This document shows, one piece after another, positions 8,602-16,947 of a DNA stretch of 22,619 nt; the stretch's first letter is position 1; each line of letters starts with the position of its first letter. The stretch comes from Pelagophyceae sp. CCMP2097 (lineage: Eukaryota; Sar; Pelagophyceae): NCBI GenBank assembly GCA_026770575.1, contig MU657650.1, positions 1,376 to 23,994 on the forward strand, in the 5' to 3' direction. Position numbers and translations under genes: made by a program. Under the pieces are notes generated by a model. It was not told the origin of the DNA. It searched no databases and saw nothing but the letters and a program-made list of their open reading frames with translations.

Positions 8602-8643
8602 ACCGCCCGGCGTCCCTAAAAGCGCCCGCCGTCTCAAAGCACT

Positions 8644-9004
8644 ATGGGCCTGGACCGCCAATTCGGTAGGGCGCGGGCCGAGCGGCGGGCCCCCGGGGCC
8701 GACGAGGCACCGTCCAAGGAGGCTGCGGCACTGCGCGCCCTCGAGGCCGCGCTCCTCTACCGTCCTTCGCAAGGCTGCGTCCGGTGGTGCTTGCAACGGA
8801 GGAGAGGGGTGCCTCTTAAGGGCACGCGCACACTTGAACGCGGCAGGCCCGTTCGTCCAAGGCTACGCAGCGACGCGGGAGGACGCGATCACCTTTGCCT
8901 CGCTCGCACAGAACACCGTCGACGCCGCGCGCTTTCCAAATGTCGCACGGTGGCTGGCCCACGTCCAGTCCTTCGACGCCGCTGCGCGCGCGTCCTGGGC
9001 CTAG
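8644..9004 (+). pseudogene. remnant gene with GST-C / eEF1B-type segment
   Basis: In frame 2 up to TAG 9002-9004, the translation contains AAGPFVQGYAATREDAITFA, then ARFPNVARWLAHVQSF. This is the pattern of the C-terminal GST-like domain of eEF1B subunits and tRNA-synthetase cofactors: a Gly-Tyr turn, a helix-capping Asp and R-W..H..SF. Upstream, frame 1 opens with ATG 8644 and has a helical stretch (KEAAALRALEAAL) that would precede it in such domains. Joining the two needs a splice or frameshift between about 8750 and 8825, which I cannot fix. It lies 43 bp after the SerRS stop in the same orientation. It may be a decayed eEF1B/AIMP-like gene or a truncated host gene. Confidence 0.4.
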
Positions 9005-9050
9005 GCCTCTTCCGGGGAGCACTCCGCAGCTGCTCTCTTTAACGCTATGG

Positions 9051-9335
9051 CGCACGATGGTGCCACCTACATTCAACCATGCGACGACATCCATGGCACA
9101 GAGTCGTCCGAGCCGCATTGTCCGCCAATTCGCAGTCCGCAGCGTTCGCTCAGGACACGAAAGCACCGTCCAAGAACCGTCGAACATCGCTGTCCGGCAG
9201 CTCGATGCGGCGCACGACGGTGCCTCCAATTGAATCCATACGACGCCATTCGCGCCGCAGAGTCGCCCGAGCCGCATCGTCCGCCCGGCACGCAAGCACC
9301 GTCCGAGCCCCGCCGTCCAAGCCCCGAACGTCTGC
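9051..9335 (+). repeat. degenerate 160-bp tandem repeat, two copies
   Basis: CGCACGATGGTGCCACCTAC at 9051 is echoed by CGCACGACGGTGCCTCCAAT at 9211, and the similarity continues through CAGAGTCG.CCGAGCCGCAT and AAGCACCGTCC. A related AGGCACCGTCCAAG also occurs at about 8706, so the repeat may derive from the preceding gene remnant. No convincing reading frame. Confidence 0.55.
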
Positions 9336-9569
9336 GTCGCACGCTCTGTGCCCTGCAAGAACTCTGTTCCAACAGGCACAGCGCACGAATGGAGAGCTCT
9401 GGTGCTCGGGAACGAAGGTTGTGAGGCCCTTGTGCATCTTCCGAGTGATCCACGTCGTCCCCATCGACGAGAAAGTAGCTCCTTCCCCATTCGGAGTCGC
9501 GTATCACCTTTCAAAGAACATATTATAATGGACAAGGAGTTGCTTTGTCGATGATGCGTCGTCGCGGAG

Positions 9570-9633
9570 AGCCGATAACCTGCGTATAGTCCTCAGACGT
9601 CGCGCATCCTTCCTCCTTTGGGCTTCACGACAC
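9570..9633 (+). repeat. left half of a ~150-bp dispersed repeat, split by the copia insertion
   Basis: CGCGCATCCTTCCTCCTTTG GGCTTCACGACAC-type sequence ending at 9633 matches 18539-18573 (CGCGCATCCTCCCCCCTTCG..., GGGACAC). The rest of the repeat resumes at 15950 after the retrotransposon. This places the insertion point in the middle of a known repeat unit. Confidence 0.65.
9629..9633. repeat. 5-bp target-site duplication GACAC, left copy
   Basis: GACAC immediately precedes the TG of the 5' LTR and is repeated exactly at 15945-15949 after the CA of the 3' LTR. Five base pairs is the usual duplication length for Ty1/copia integrases. Confidence 0.9.
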
Positions 9634-9714
9634 TGAGAGGAAGATACGCCCGGCCCATATCTCTCTCTACAATTGTATCATAACTCAACTCCCGTTCCGA
9701 GTGTCCTTCTCTCA
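9634..9714 (+). repeat. 5' LTR (81 bp)
   Basis: Runs from TGAGAGGAAGATACGCCC to GTCCTTCTCTCA, with 6-bp inverted ends TGAGAG/CTCTCA. Relative to the 3' LTR it has an extra AATTGTAT at about 9670-9677 and G instead of A in CGGCCCAT. No obvious TATA box fits in its length. Confidence 0.9.
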
Positions 9715-9730
9715 TGGTAGCTCGAGATTG
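9715..9730 (+). promoter_or_regulatory. candidate primer-binding site
   Basis: TGGTAGC directly follows the LTR. TGG complements a tRNA CCA end, and TGGTAGC is the start of the Ty1 primer site for initiator Met tRNA. The next bases (TCGAG) diverge from that tRNA, so the primer identity is uncertain. Confidence 0.5.
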
Positions 9731-9769
9731 TTAAGGCGCACGATACGTGAAGAGGGAAGAACCAACGCG

Positions 9770-11767
9770 ATGGCAGGGTCCCAGTACGGGCCCGAAGATC
9801 CGCCCAGAAGCGAAGAAGATCCGCCCAGAAGCGAAGAAGACGGAAGTTCCGAGAGTTCAAGCACTATAACGGACGAGGGCGCGGACGACGCCGACGTCGA
9901 CGCTACCGCCGATGCGGTGAAGCAACTGTCGATTAAAGAAGCGGGCGCCGCGAAAGCGGGCCCGCCGCCCATCGCGGACGCCGCGCAAGCGGGCCCGCCG
10001 GCCACCGCAGGCGCCGTTTCCGACGCCGACGCCGCACGCGCCGAGGCGCTCGCCGTCCTACGCGCCGAGGCGCGCGACGAGGCACTCACCATCGTACGCG
10101 CCGAGGCGCGCGCCGACGCCGCCGCACGCGCCGAGGCGCTCGACTGCATGCGGCGGTCGACGGGGCGGACGGCCTCGACGCGTGCGGCGCGACGCACGCT
10201 CGTCGCTTTACGCGCCGAGGACGCACGCGCCGAGGACGCACGCGCCGAGGCGCTCGTCGCTTTGCGCGCCGAGGTACGCGCCGAGGTATTCGCCATCGTC
10301 GCGGACGAGGCGCGCGCGCTCACCGGAGCGCACACCGGGGCGCTCGTCGTCGGGCGCACCGAGGCGCTGTCAACCATCGACGCGCGCGCCGGGGTGATCG
10401 CCATCGACACCGCCGTGCCGCTCGTCGACGCGCGCGCCAGGGTGGCCGCCGTCGACACCATTGTGCTTCCTGAACCACCGCCCAAGTGGTACAACATGGA
10501 CCTCAAAGACTGCCAGTTGTTTGCTCACGGCGCCGACACCTTCGGCCCGTGGAACACGAATTTCATGGCAGCACTCCGGCGAAACGACATGTTCGAGATT
10601 GCCACGTGCAAAGCCAAAGACTTCTTGGACGTCACAACCCACGTCAAACGGCAGCCCAAAGCGGCGACCGAGGCCCTGTGGAGCAGGTCATGCAACGACC
10701 TGGGCGCGATACTCGCGTTGCTCTGCGATGCCTCGGCGCAGCGCACAATGCGCATGGCGGAGCCCGACTTGCAACACGGCCCAACCATGTACGAGGCGCT
10801 GAAGGCGAAGTACGAGCCCGAAAACACATCCTACGGCGGCTTCATTCTGTCGCGCATCATGAACGCGTTTTTGCAGGCCGGTGGCGACATCACGTCGCAC
10901 ATCGACCAAATTATCGACGACATCCTTAAGCTCCCCAAGGCGTCTAGGTCGCTCGCTTTATCCGACGCCCATTTACGTCAGGTCATCCTCGGCAGCCTGC
11001 CTATCTCGATGGAGACGACCGTCACTCTGTGCACGAACATGCCGGGCACGCAGACGCTCAGCAGCCTTTGCGACGAGCTCAAGCGGATGCAACTGAGGCG
11101 CTCGGCGCAGCAGCAGCACGGCGCAAACGGCATGATCGTCGTGAAAGGACGAATACCGTCGCCGTCGCCGCCGCAGCAGCAGTGGCCACCGCAGTCCGTC
11201 CCGCCCAGCGGGCGAGGCGGGCGAGGCGGGCGAGGCGGGCGAGGCGGGCGAGGCGGGCGCAACGGGCGTTTCGGGCGCGTCAACCTCGACACTAACGCTG
11301 CACAGCCGTTAAAAGGCCAATGCTTCGGCTGCGGCGAGTTCGGGCACAAACAAAACGACTGCCCGCACGCATCGTCGTCGTCGCAAAACTCGCAGTCGCG
11401 GCGGCAGCAGCAGCAGCAGCTGCTGCAGCTGCAGTCGTCGCCGCAACCGCAGCCGCAGCAGCAGATGCAGCAACCGACCTGGAAGCAACCTGGGGGGTTT
11501 GCAGCAGCGCAGCTGCAGCCGCAGCAGCGCTCGTGGTCGCCGTCGAAGGGGTTCAACCCGGAGGAAAACAGCGGCGGGCACGGCGCCATGCCTCAACGGG
11601 AGCACATGGAAAGGGAAAGCGCACGACTCGCCAACGACGCTTTAACGCACGTTTTTGGCGGCGACAGCGCCGGACTCGAAAACGGTGGTCAAGGTTTTCA
11701 CGGTTACGTCTCGGCAGTAAAGCCGTGCCCGCCGCCGTGGAGTGTCGACGGCGGGATCGCGTTCTAA
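9770..11767 (+). CDS. copia Gag polyprotein with extended repeat N-terminus and CCHC knuckle
   Basis: 665 aa from the ATG at 9770; the frame is open upstream into the LTR, but this is the first internal ATG. Order: a 7-residue duplication (DPPRSEE twice) near residue 6-20; an Ala-rich region to ~residue 235 built on RAEA/RAEAR units; the conserved copia Gag core from about KWYNMDLKDCQLF to LCDELKRMQLRRS (roughly 240-445); a GRGGRGG run; the zinc knuckle CFGCGEFGHKQNDC at 518-531; and a Gln-rich tail. Gag packages the RNA in virus-like particles. It ends at TAA 11765-11767, and Pol continues in the same frame directly after, so stop read-through is one possible route to Pol. This ORF is intact. 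Confidence 0.85.
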   Translation: MAGSQYGPEDPPRSEEDPPRSEEDGSSESSSTITDEGADDADVDATADAVKQLSIKEAGAAKAGPPPIADAAQAGPPATAGAVSDADAARAEALAVLRAEARDEALTIVRAEARADAAARAEALDCMRRSTGRTASTRAARRTLVALRAEDARAEDARAEALVALRAEVRAEVFAIVADEARALTGAHTGALVVGRTEALSTIDARAGVIAIDTAVPLVDARARVAAVDTIVLPEPPPKWYNMDLKDCQLFAHGADTFGPWNTNFMAALRRNDMFEIATCKAKDFLDVTTHVKRQPKAATEALWSRSCNDLGAILALLCDASAQRTMRMAEPDLQHGPTMYEALKAKYEPENTSYGGFILSRIMNAFLQAGGDITSHIDQIIDDILKLPKASRSLALSDAHLRQVILGSLPISMETTVTLCTNMPGTQTLSSLCDELKRMQLRRSAQQQHGANGMIVVKGRIPSPSPPQQQWPPQSVPPSGRGGRGGRGGRGGRGGRNGRFGRVNLDTNAAQPLKGQCFGCGEFGHKQNDCPHASSSSQNSQSRRQQQQQLLQLQSSPQPQPQQQMQQPTWKQPGGFAAAQLQPQQRSWSPSKGFNPEENSGGHGAMPQREHMERESARLANDALTHVFGGDSAGLENGGQGFHGYVSAVKPCPPPWSVDGGIAF

Positions 11768-14700
11768 GTGAACCACGGTTCGGCTGTCGAAACGCCGTCT
11801 TACGACGACGACGACGACGACACCGACCAAATTCGTTCTTGGCACCTGGAGGAGATTTTCTCCGAGTCGCCTAGCCTACTACATGGAAACGTCTCCTCCA
11901 GAGATCTCGATTTCGAGACGGCCGGCGGCGCGGAGGGCGCGTCTCACAACGCAGCTCCGATTGTGTCTATCTCAGGCCCGGATTGTCCGACACAATTATC
12001 CTTCGAGACTGCATGCGTGTGGACGATGGCTGATAGTGGAGCGAGCGGTTATATTACGTCGCACGTCAAAGACCTCACCAACGTCGACTACAGCATTGTG
12101 TCGAACCTCACCGGCGTGTTCGGCACCGGAAAGACGCGCGGTCGGAAAAAAAACGGCCATCTCTTTCGTTGCCGACGACGGCAGCCTCGTCCCGTTCGAA
12201 TCGCACGAGGGCCTGCTCGTCGCCACTACGGCAAGTGGCGGGGTGCGCCTCCTCGGCGAGGGCAAGATCCGCCGCCGCGTCTTTATCCTCGACACCGCCG
12301 GCCAGCACATTGTCGTCGATTGCGACCGCTCTATTCAGACGTTTTTCGACGGCAACCGCCACTGGATCAGGACGCTGGGTCCACAAGCCGGACGAGCGGC
12401 ACTTTGCTGGCGTGGCCATCACAAACGCGCTGCAGGAGCTCTGGCACCGACGCTGTAACCACAGAGACGCCCGGCGCCTGCTGGCCGTGACAATCGGAGC
12501 CGGTGATTTTGGTAAAGTGCCGAAGATGGCGCCCGGGGAGCCTTTGTGATGGACTTGCGCCAACGCAAAGTCGCGGCACAGAGCGCGCTGCGCCGCTCAG
12601 CCCATGTCCGCGCGCTCTACAGTCCCGTGGCACAGTTTGCAAGTCGACGTCGCGCACCTCAGCGAGCCCATTTTTAACGTCAAATACGTTTTGGGCGTCA
12701 CTGACGAGTGTACTCGGCGGACGAAGCACTACTTCCTGTCGCGACTCTTTGGCGCCGCCGTTAAACTCAAAATCGAGGCGCTGCTCGACTACGTTGTGTC
12801 GCGGGGATTTACAGTCAAGCGCATAAAGACCGACGGCGCCAAGTACTTTATAGAGGGAGAGGTCAACGAGTTTCTCCGCGCAAACGGCATCGTCCACGAG
12901 ATGACCGCGGCGCACACTCACAACCAGATCGGCGTCGTCGAGAACAGCAACCTCATCACGTTCAACGACGCGCGCGCCATCATGCTCGAGCGCGGCATGC
13001 CGCCGTCTTACCTGCTCAAGGCCATCGAAATCGTTGACTACGTCAAAGACCGCATGCCGAACGCGAGCAACCCGGAATACATGACGCCGTACGAGCGTGA
13101 GACGGGCCGAAAACCGTCAGTCGGCCACCTCGTCGTCCCATTTTCGGTCGGATCGATGTACCTCGAGCCAAGCAAGAGACTGCGGAAGGACGTCGGCGCA
13201 AAGGGAGCGCAGTGCATCCACCTCGGCTACTGTGAAAACAGTAAGATATACACCGTCATGCTTTACGACGACAAGTTCATCTGGTACTCGGGCGACGTAG
13301 ATTTCGACGAGTCGACTTACGACGCGCCGCTGGAATTTTGCAGCAACATGCCTGGCGCATTCTTTAGCCGCGAGGGAAAGTCGACGGCCTCGGGAACGGA
13401 GTCTTTTCAGCTCGTACCACACCCGCTGGCGGCGCCGTCGCAGTCCAACACGCTCGGCACGCTCCGCACGTTCGACGTGCGCCCGGGCGCTGACAATTCG
13501 CTGGAACGCTCCCCCGGATCGTGGAATCCGTTCGCTTACAAAGCACCGCCAAACGTCATCACCGATCTACCACCGGTTCCGACGCCACGACGGTCGGGCC
13601 TGCCTTTGCGGGAGCCAGATTCGCCGCGACCGCCGCCGAGACCGCCCTCGGAGACGTCTCCGGCGTTGGACTCGCCGGCGGGTCTGCCTTTGCGGCCGCC
13701 GGGCCTGCCTCCGAGGACCTCGCCACAGCTCTCGCTGGACTCGCCACAGGGGCTGCCTCCGCCACCGTCGCTGGACACGCCGCTAGACTTGTTTTCGGAA
13801 TCGCGGCCGCCCGCGTCTCGCCCTGCGCGCCAACAAAAGACGCGCAACCGCTTCGAACTAGAAGACCCGTAAGGGGGCGCGCGCTGCTGGACCGGCTGGA
13901 CGACTTTACTCGCAATTAGCGCCGTGACCGGTTTCGCCGCGTTCATTGGCACCGCGCAGAGCATGAAAATCGCCGAGGTCCGCCAGCAACACGCGCGCAC
14001 TTTCCTCGACGGACCTGACCGCGAGCCGACCATTACAGCCACGCAGCAGGAGTACGACCAGATCTGCGACCGCGGCACCTTCGTTGTGGAGCTCGTCACG
14101 GCGTCGGCGCTCAAGGCCTACAACATGCTCACGCTCAAATGGGTCTTGAAGGAAAAGTTGAAGGACGACGGCAGCCGCGATAAGATCAAGGGGCGGCTGG
14201 TCGCACGCGGTTTTAAACAACGCTCCGGTGTCGACTACTTCGAGACGTCCGCACCGACGGCGCGCGTCGAGACGGTGCGCTAACTCATTGCGTGGACAAC
14301 GGCAAACGCTATGCTCCTTTTCAGCGGCAAAGTCACGGGCGCGTACCTCAACGGCGTGCTGGAAGAGGCCGTGTTCTGCTACGAACCGCAAGGTTTTGCG
14401 TCGCCACCGCGCTCGGACGGACGCATCCCGATTTGGCGGCTGCTCAAGTCGCTTTACGGACTGAAGCAAGCCGACAGGATTTGGTACCAGATCATCAACG
14501 GGGCGTTTCTCAGTTTTGGTTTTCTCCGATCAACTGCCGACCCCTGTCTCTACATCCTTCGTCGCGCCGGCGCCACGCTCGTATGCGCACTGTACGTCGA
14601 CAACGTCATCGCTGCGACGTCGCACACGCCCTTATGGAAGGAGTTTGTCGCGTTCTGCCGCCTTACGTTCGACTTGGTTGATTTAGGGCCTCTGCGCCAC

Positions 14701-15566
14701 GAGCTCGGCGTCGTTTTCGAAACAGGCATTCGCGGCGAGCGGCACGTTACGTTCCTCCACCAAGGCATGTACGTCAAAGCGCTTTTAGAGCGTTTCGGAG
14801 TAACGCCGATGTCGCGCCCGCAGCCTTGCGAGAAGTCGCTACTCCGCTTGCCGACGGAAGCAGACACGCCGCTCGTCGAGCCGGAGCTTTCCGACACCGA
14901 AAAATCGGCGGATCGCTCGTCTGGCTAGCATGGTGGACGCGCATCGACATCGTGTACTACACCGTCTTCCTGTGCACGTACATGTCCTCGCCTTGCCAGT
15001 ACCACCTGAAAGTCGCCTACCAGATTCCCGCCTACCTGTCCAGCACGGTGCATTTCGGTATCACGTACCAGTAGGGCGCATGCGAGCCTTGCGCGTTCTC
15101 CGACGCAGACTGGATTACGGCGTGGACGAAAGGAGCCGAGTCGATCGTCGCCAGCGTCGTCATGTACGCGGGCGCGGCAGCGGTTTGGACTTGCACCAAG
15201 TCGGACGACGCAAAGCTCTCATCGGCGGAGGCCGAAATCCACGCGATGTTTATCGCCGTGCCGAACATCATCATGGTACGCCAGATCTTTGAGGACGTCC
15301 ACACGCCGCTGCAACGTCCGACGATCCTGTTCATCGACAGCAGCGGCACAGTCTCGACCATGAAGGAGCCGGCCATATCGAAAAAGAACAAGCAGATCCG
15401 CGCAAAGTACTGGCGCGCGCGCCAAGAGAAGGAACGCGAAACGCTTCTGCCGGTCAAATTCAACACCAAAAGGAACCTCGCGAACTACCTCACGAAGCCC
15501 GTCCAAGGCTCCGAGGCCGCCCAAGACCGCCGCATCTTGATGAACATCGTCGTGCTGCACCAGTGA
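11768..15566 (+). pseudogene. copia Pol (protease, integrase, RT, RNase H), multiply interrupted
   Basis: Protease shows MADSGASGYIT near 12028. The GAG-pre-integrase zinc region (LWHRRCNH) lies near 12440. The integrase core keeps Asp at 12646, Asp at 12832 and Glu at 12940 with D-x35-E spacing. The RT has LKWVLKEK, GRLVARGFKQ, LLKSLYGLKQA and YVDN. RNase H has SDADW, SSAEAEIHA, and a LTKPV terminus. Breaks: frame change at an A8 run (12146-12153), frame change near GGG 12378, TGA 12547-12549, TAA 13870-13872, TAA 14281-14283, frame change near A5 at about 14902, and TAG 15072-15074; the final stop is TGA 15564-15566. RT and RNase H also have altered acidic residues. This copy cannot make a full Pol by standard decoding. 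Confidence 0.85.
13480..13869 (+). other. Pro-rich linker between integrase and RT with 'GLP..PP' repeats
   Basis: The Pol frame here encodes repeats such as SGLPLREPDSPRPPPRPP, AGLPLRPPGLPPR and QGLPPPPSLDTP. It is the variable C-terminal integrase region, here unusually Pro-rich. It ends at the in-frame TAA 13870-13872 after RNRFELEDP. Confidence 0.6.
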
Positions 15567-15600
15567 GCGCACCGCGCGCGCGTCGCGAAAGAGAAAAAAA

Positions 15601-15830
15601 GGAGAGCCCTCGACAAGGAGAGGCCCCGACGGCCACCGGCGCCGTCGCCCAGCAAAGGCCCAGACGGCCGCACAAGGAGAGCCCTCGACAAGGAGAGGCC
15701 CCGACGGCCACCGGCGCCGTCGCCCAGCAAAGGCCCAGACGGCCGCACAAGGAGAGCCCTCGACAAGGAGAGGCCCCGACGGTCACCGGCGCCGTCGCCC
15801 AGCACAGGCCCCGACGGCCGAAATTCATGT
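15601..15830 (+). repeat. 75-bp tandem repeat, three units, in the copia 3' untranslated region
   Basis: Units begin GGAGAGCCCTCGACAAGGAG at 15601, 15676 and 15751. The first two are nearly identical and the third diverges at its end. A 25-residue frame is preserved through the units because 75 is a multiple of three, but this is probably a minisatellite and not coding. Confidence 0.85.
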
Positions 15831-15860
15831 TCGTTTGAGCCGAGGCTTTCCGCCACGACT

Positions 15861-15871
15861 CAAGGGGAGCG
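15861..15871 (+). promoter_or_regulatory. polypurine tract
   Basis: AAGGGGAGCG lies immediately before the 3' LTR. A purine run at this place primes plus-strand DNA synthesis in LTR elements. It is short and has a C near its end. Confidence 0.6.
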
Positions 15872-15944
15872 TGAGAGGAAGATACGCCCGACCCATATCT
15901 CTCTCTACCATAACTCAACTCCCGTTCCGAGTGTCCTTCTCTCA
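15872..15944 (+). repeat. 3' LTR (73 bp)
   Basis: Same ends as the 5' LTR (TGAGAGGAAG...CTTCTCTCA), one substitution and lacking the 8-bp AATTGTAT segment. It is followed by the second GACAC (15945-15949). Confidence 0.9.
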
Positions 15945-15949
15945 GACAC

Positions 15950-16043
15950 GTACCGTCGCCGTTGCCGGGCGTACTGCAGCTGCGACCGAAGCGCCCGTGG
16001 TGGCCTGGCTCGTCGTCGCGGCGTCGTCGAGCCTAGGCGAGGA
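15950..16043 (+). repeat. right half of the dispersed repeat split by copia
   Basis: CGTCGCCGTTGCCG, then GAAGCGCCCGTGGTGGCCTG GCTCGTCG continues the unit begun at 9570-9633 and matches 18573-18640 (CACCGTTGCCG ... GGAGCGCCCAAGGCGGCCTG). Confidence 0.65.
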
Positions 16044-16044
16044 C

Positions 16045-16205
16045 AAAGGTCTGCCCAAGGGGCAGTTCATTCCCATGACGGGCCCGCGCATTCACCCCTC
16101 TTGGGCTCCAGGACGCACGATTGCCTTTGCGAGCGTGCTACAGCGGCGACCGGAGCGCCCGTGGCGGCCCGGCTGGCCGTGGCTTCGCGCCTGGCGAGGA
16201 TAGAT
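16045..16205 (+). repeat. ~150-bp dispersed repeat, intact tandem copy
   Basis: Contains CATGACGGGCCCGCGCATTC, GGGCTCCAGGACGCACGATTGCC, and GGAGCGCCCGTGGCGGCCCG, in the same order as at 18505-18670. It sits directly after the copy disrupted by copia, forming a tandem pair. Confidence 0.65.
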
Positions 16206-16361
16206 ATGATCTGCCTAAGCACGGCTGTTTCGAGCGGTAATCAGCAGATTAGTGAGGCAAAAATAAGGAAGTTATAAAATCCACATGGGGGGGGTCTGAT
16301 TAAAGCCTCGCCGGCCCGAAGCCCAGTCGGTGTGCGTCCGTTTAGCGGTGGCCATGTCCAG
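16206..16361. other. intergenic spacer without recognised features
   Basis: Short AT-rich stretch with a run of eight G at about 16288 and no ORF or RNA signal. It separates the dispersed repeat from the next TIR element. Confidence 0.3.
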
Positions 16362-16909
16362 GGGGGCGACACTGAAAATTGTAAAATTAAAAATGGCCGG
16401 CGTCGACGGCCAGGTTGCACCGGCCCGAAAAAGCTCGTCGAGAGACAACCACCCAGCCAGATTTCATCGACATTGTCCGTAAACTCATCGCGTGGCGAGA
16501 GCACAAAGATGACATTTTTTTTATATCTTGGGGCTGTGTGGCCATTTTGGGGCCGCCGATGCGGCTCGGGCTACCAGCAGCAACGCGAGCTTCGAGGACC
16601 GGCATTCTGCGGCGCAGAGCGAGAGCGCGGCGACATGGTCAGCGTTGACGTGCTCTGAATCAAACTAGTTTGGCCTTCAAGGCAGGGCCCCCAAAATGCA
16701 AGGTCATATCTCTGATCCGCGGCGTGAGCCCGCTAGGATTTCTCCGTCGCTGATTTTGGCGCACATGGCGTGAGGCATTGCCTCATACAATCTATCAAAA
16801 CGCTGGCGGCGGAGAAATGGGTTTTCCCGTCGCATTGACGCCATCCATTTTAACTTGAAATGCAAGGCCACTTTTAGCAAATTGTTAAAAGAGCCTCAGT
16901 GTCGCCCCC
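16362..16909. mobile_element. 548-bp MITE-like element with 14-bp inverted ends
   Basis: GGGGGCGACACTGA at 16362-16375 is the exact reverse complement of 16896-16909. Both ends then become AT-rich (AAAATTGTAAAATT and TTTAGCAAATTGTTAAAA). Inside is a 15-bp palindrome, TGAGGCATTGCCTCA near 16772. No ORF of interest. ATGTC occurs in both flanks but not at the same distance, so no target duplication is claimed. The superfamily is undetermined. Confidence 0.55.
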
Positions 16910-16947
16910 TACGATGTCAGAGGTGCCCTAACTTGCCTAAGTAGAGA

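Larger units (their letters stand above)
9634..15944 (+). mobile_element. Ty1/copia LTR retrotransposon, 6311 bp, structurally complete but coding-defective
   Basis: It is bounded by LTRs of 81 and 73 bp beginning TGAGAG and ending CTCTCA, with a perfect GACAC duplication. The order is LTR, primer-binding site, Gag with zinc knuckle, protease, integrase, reverse transcriptase, RNase H, a 75-bp tandem repeat, polypurine tract and LTR. The order integrase before reverse transcriptase defines copia rather than gypsy. The LTRs differ by one base and one 8-bp indel, which indicates a fairly recent insertion. Pol nevertheless contains several stops and frameshifts, so this copy probably moved with proteins supplied in trans or decayed fast afterwards. 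Confidence 0.93.

Noticed and set aside
15563..15838. A 91-aa protein from the 75-bp repeat
   Set aside because: It is a tandem minisatellite in phase by virtue of its length; no independent gene signals.
16351..16920. ATGTC as target duplication of the 548-bp element
   Set aside because: The two copies lie at different distances from the element ends (adjacent on the left, three bases away on the right).
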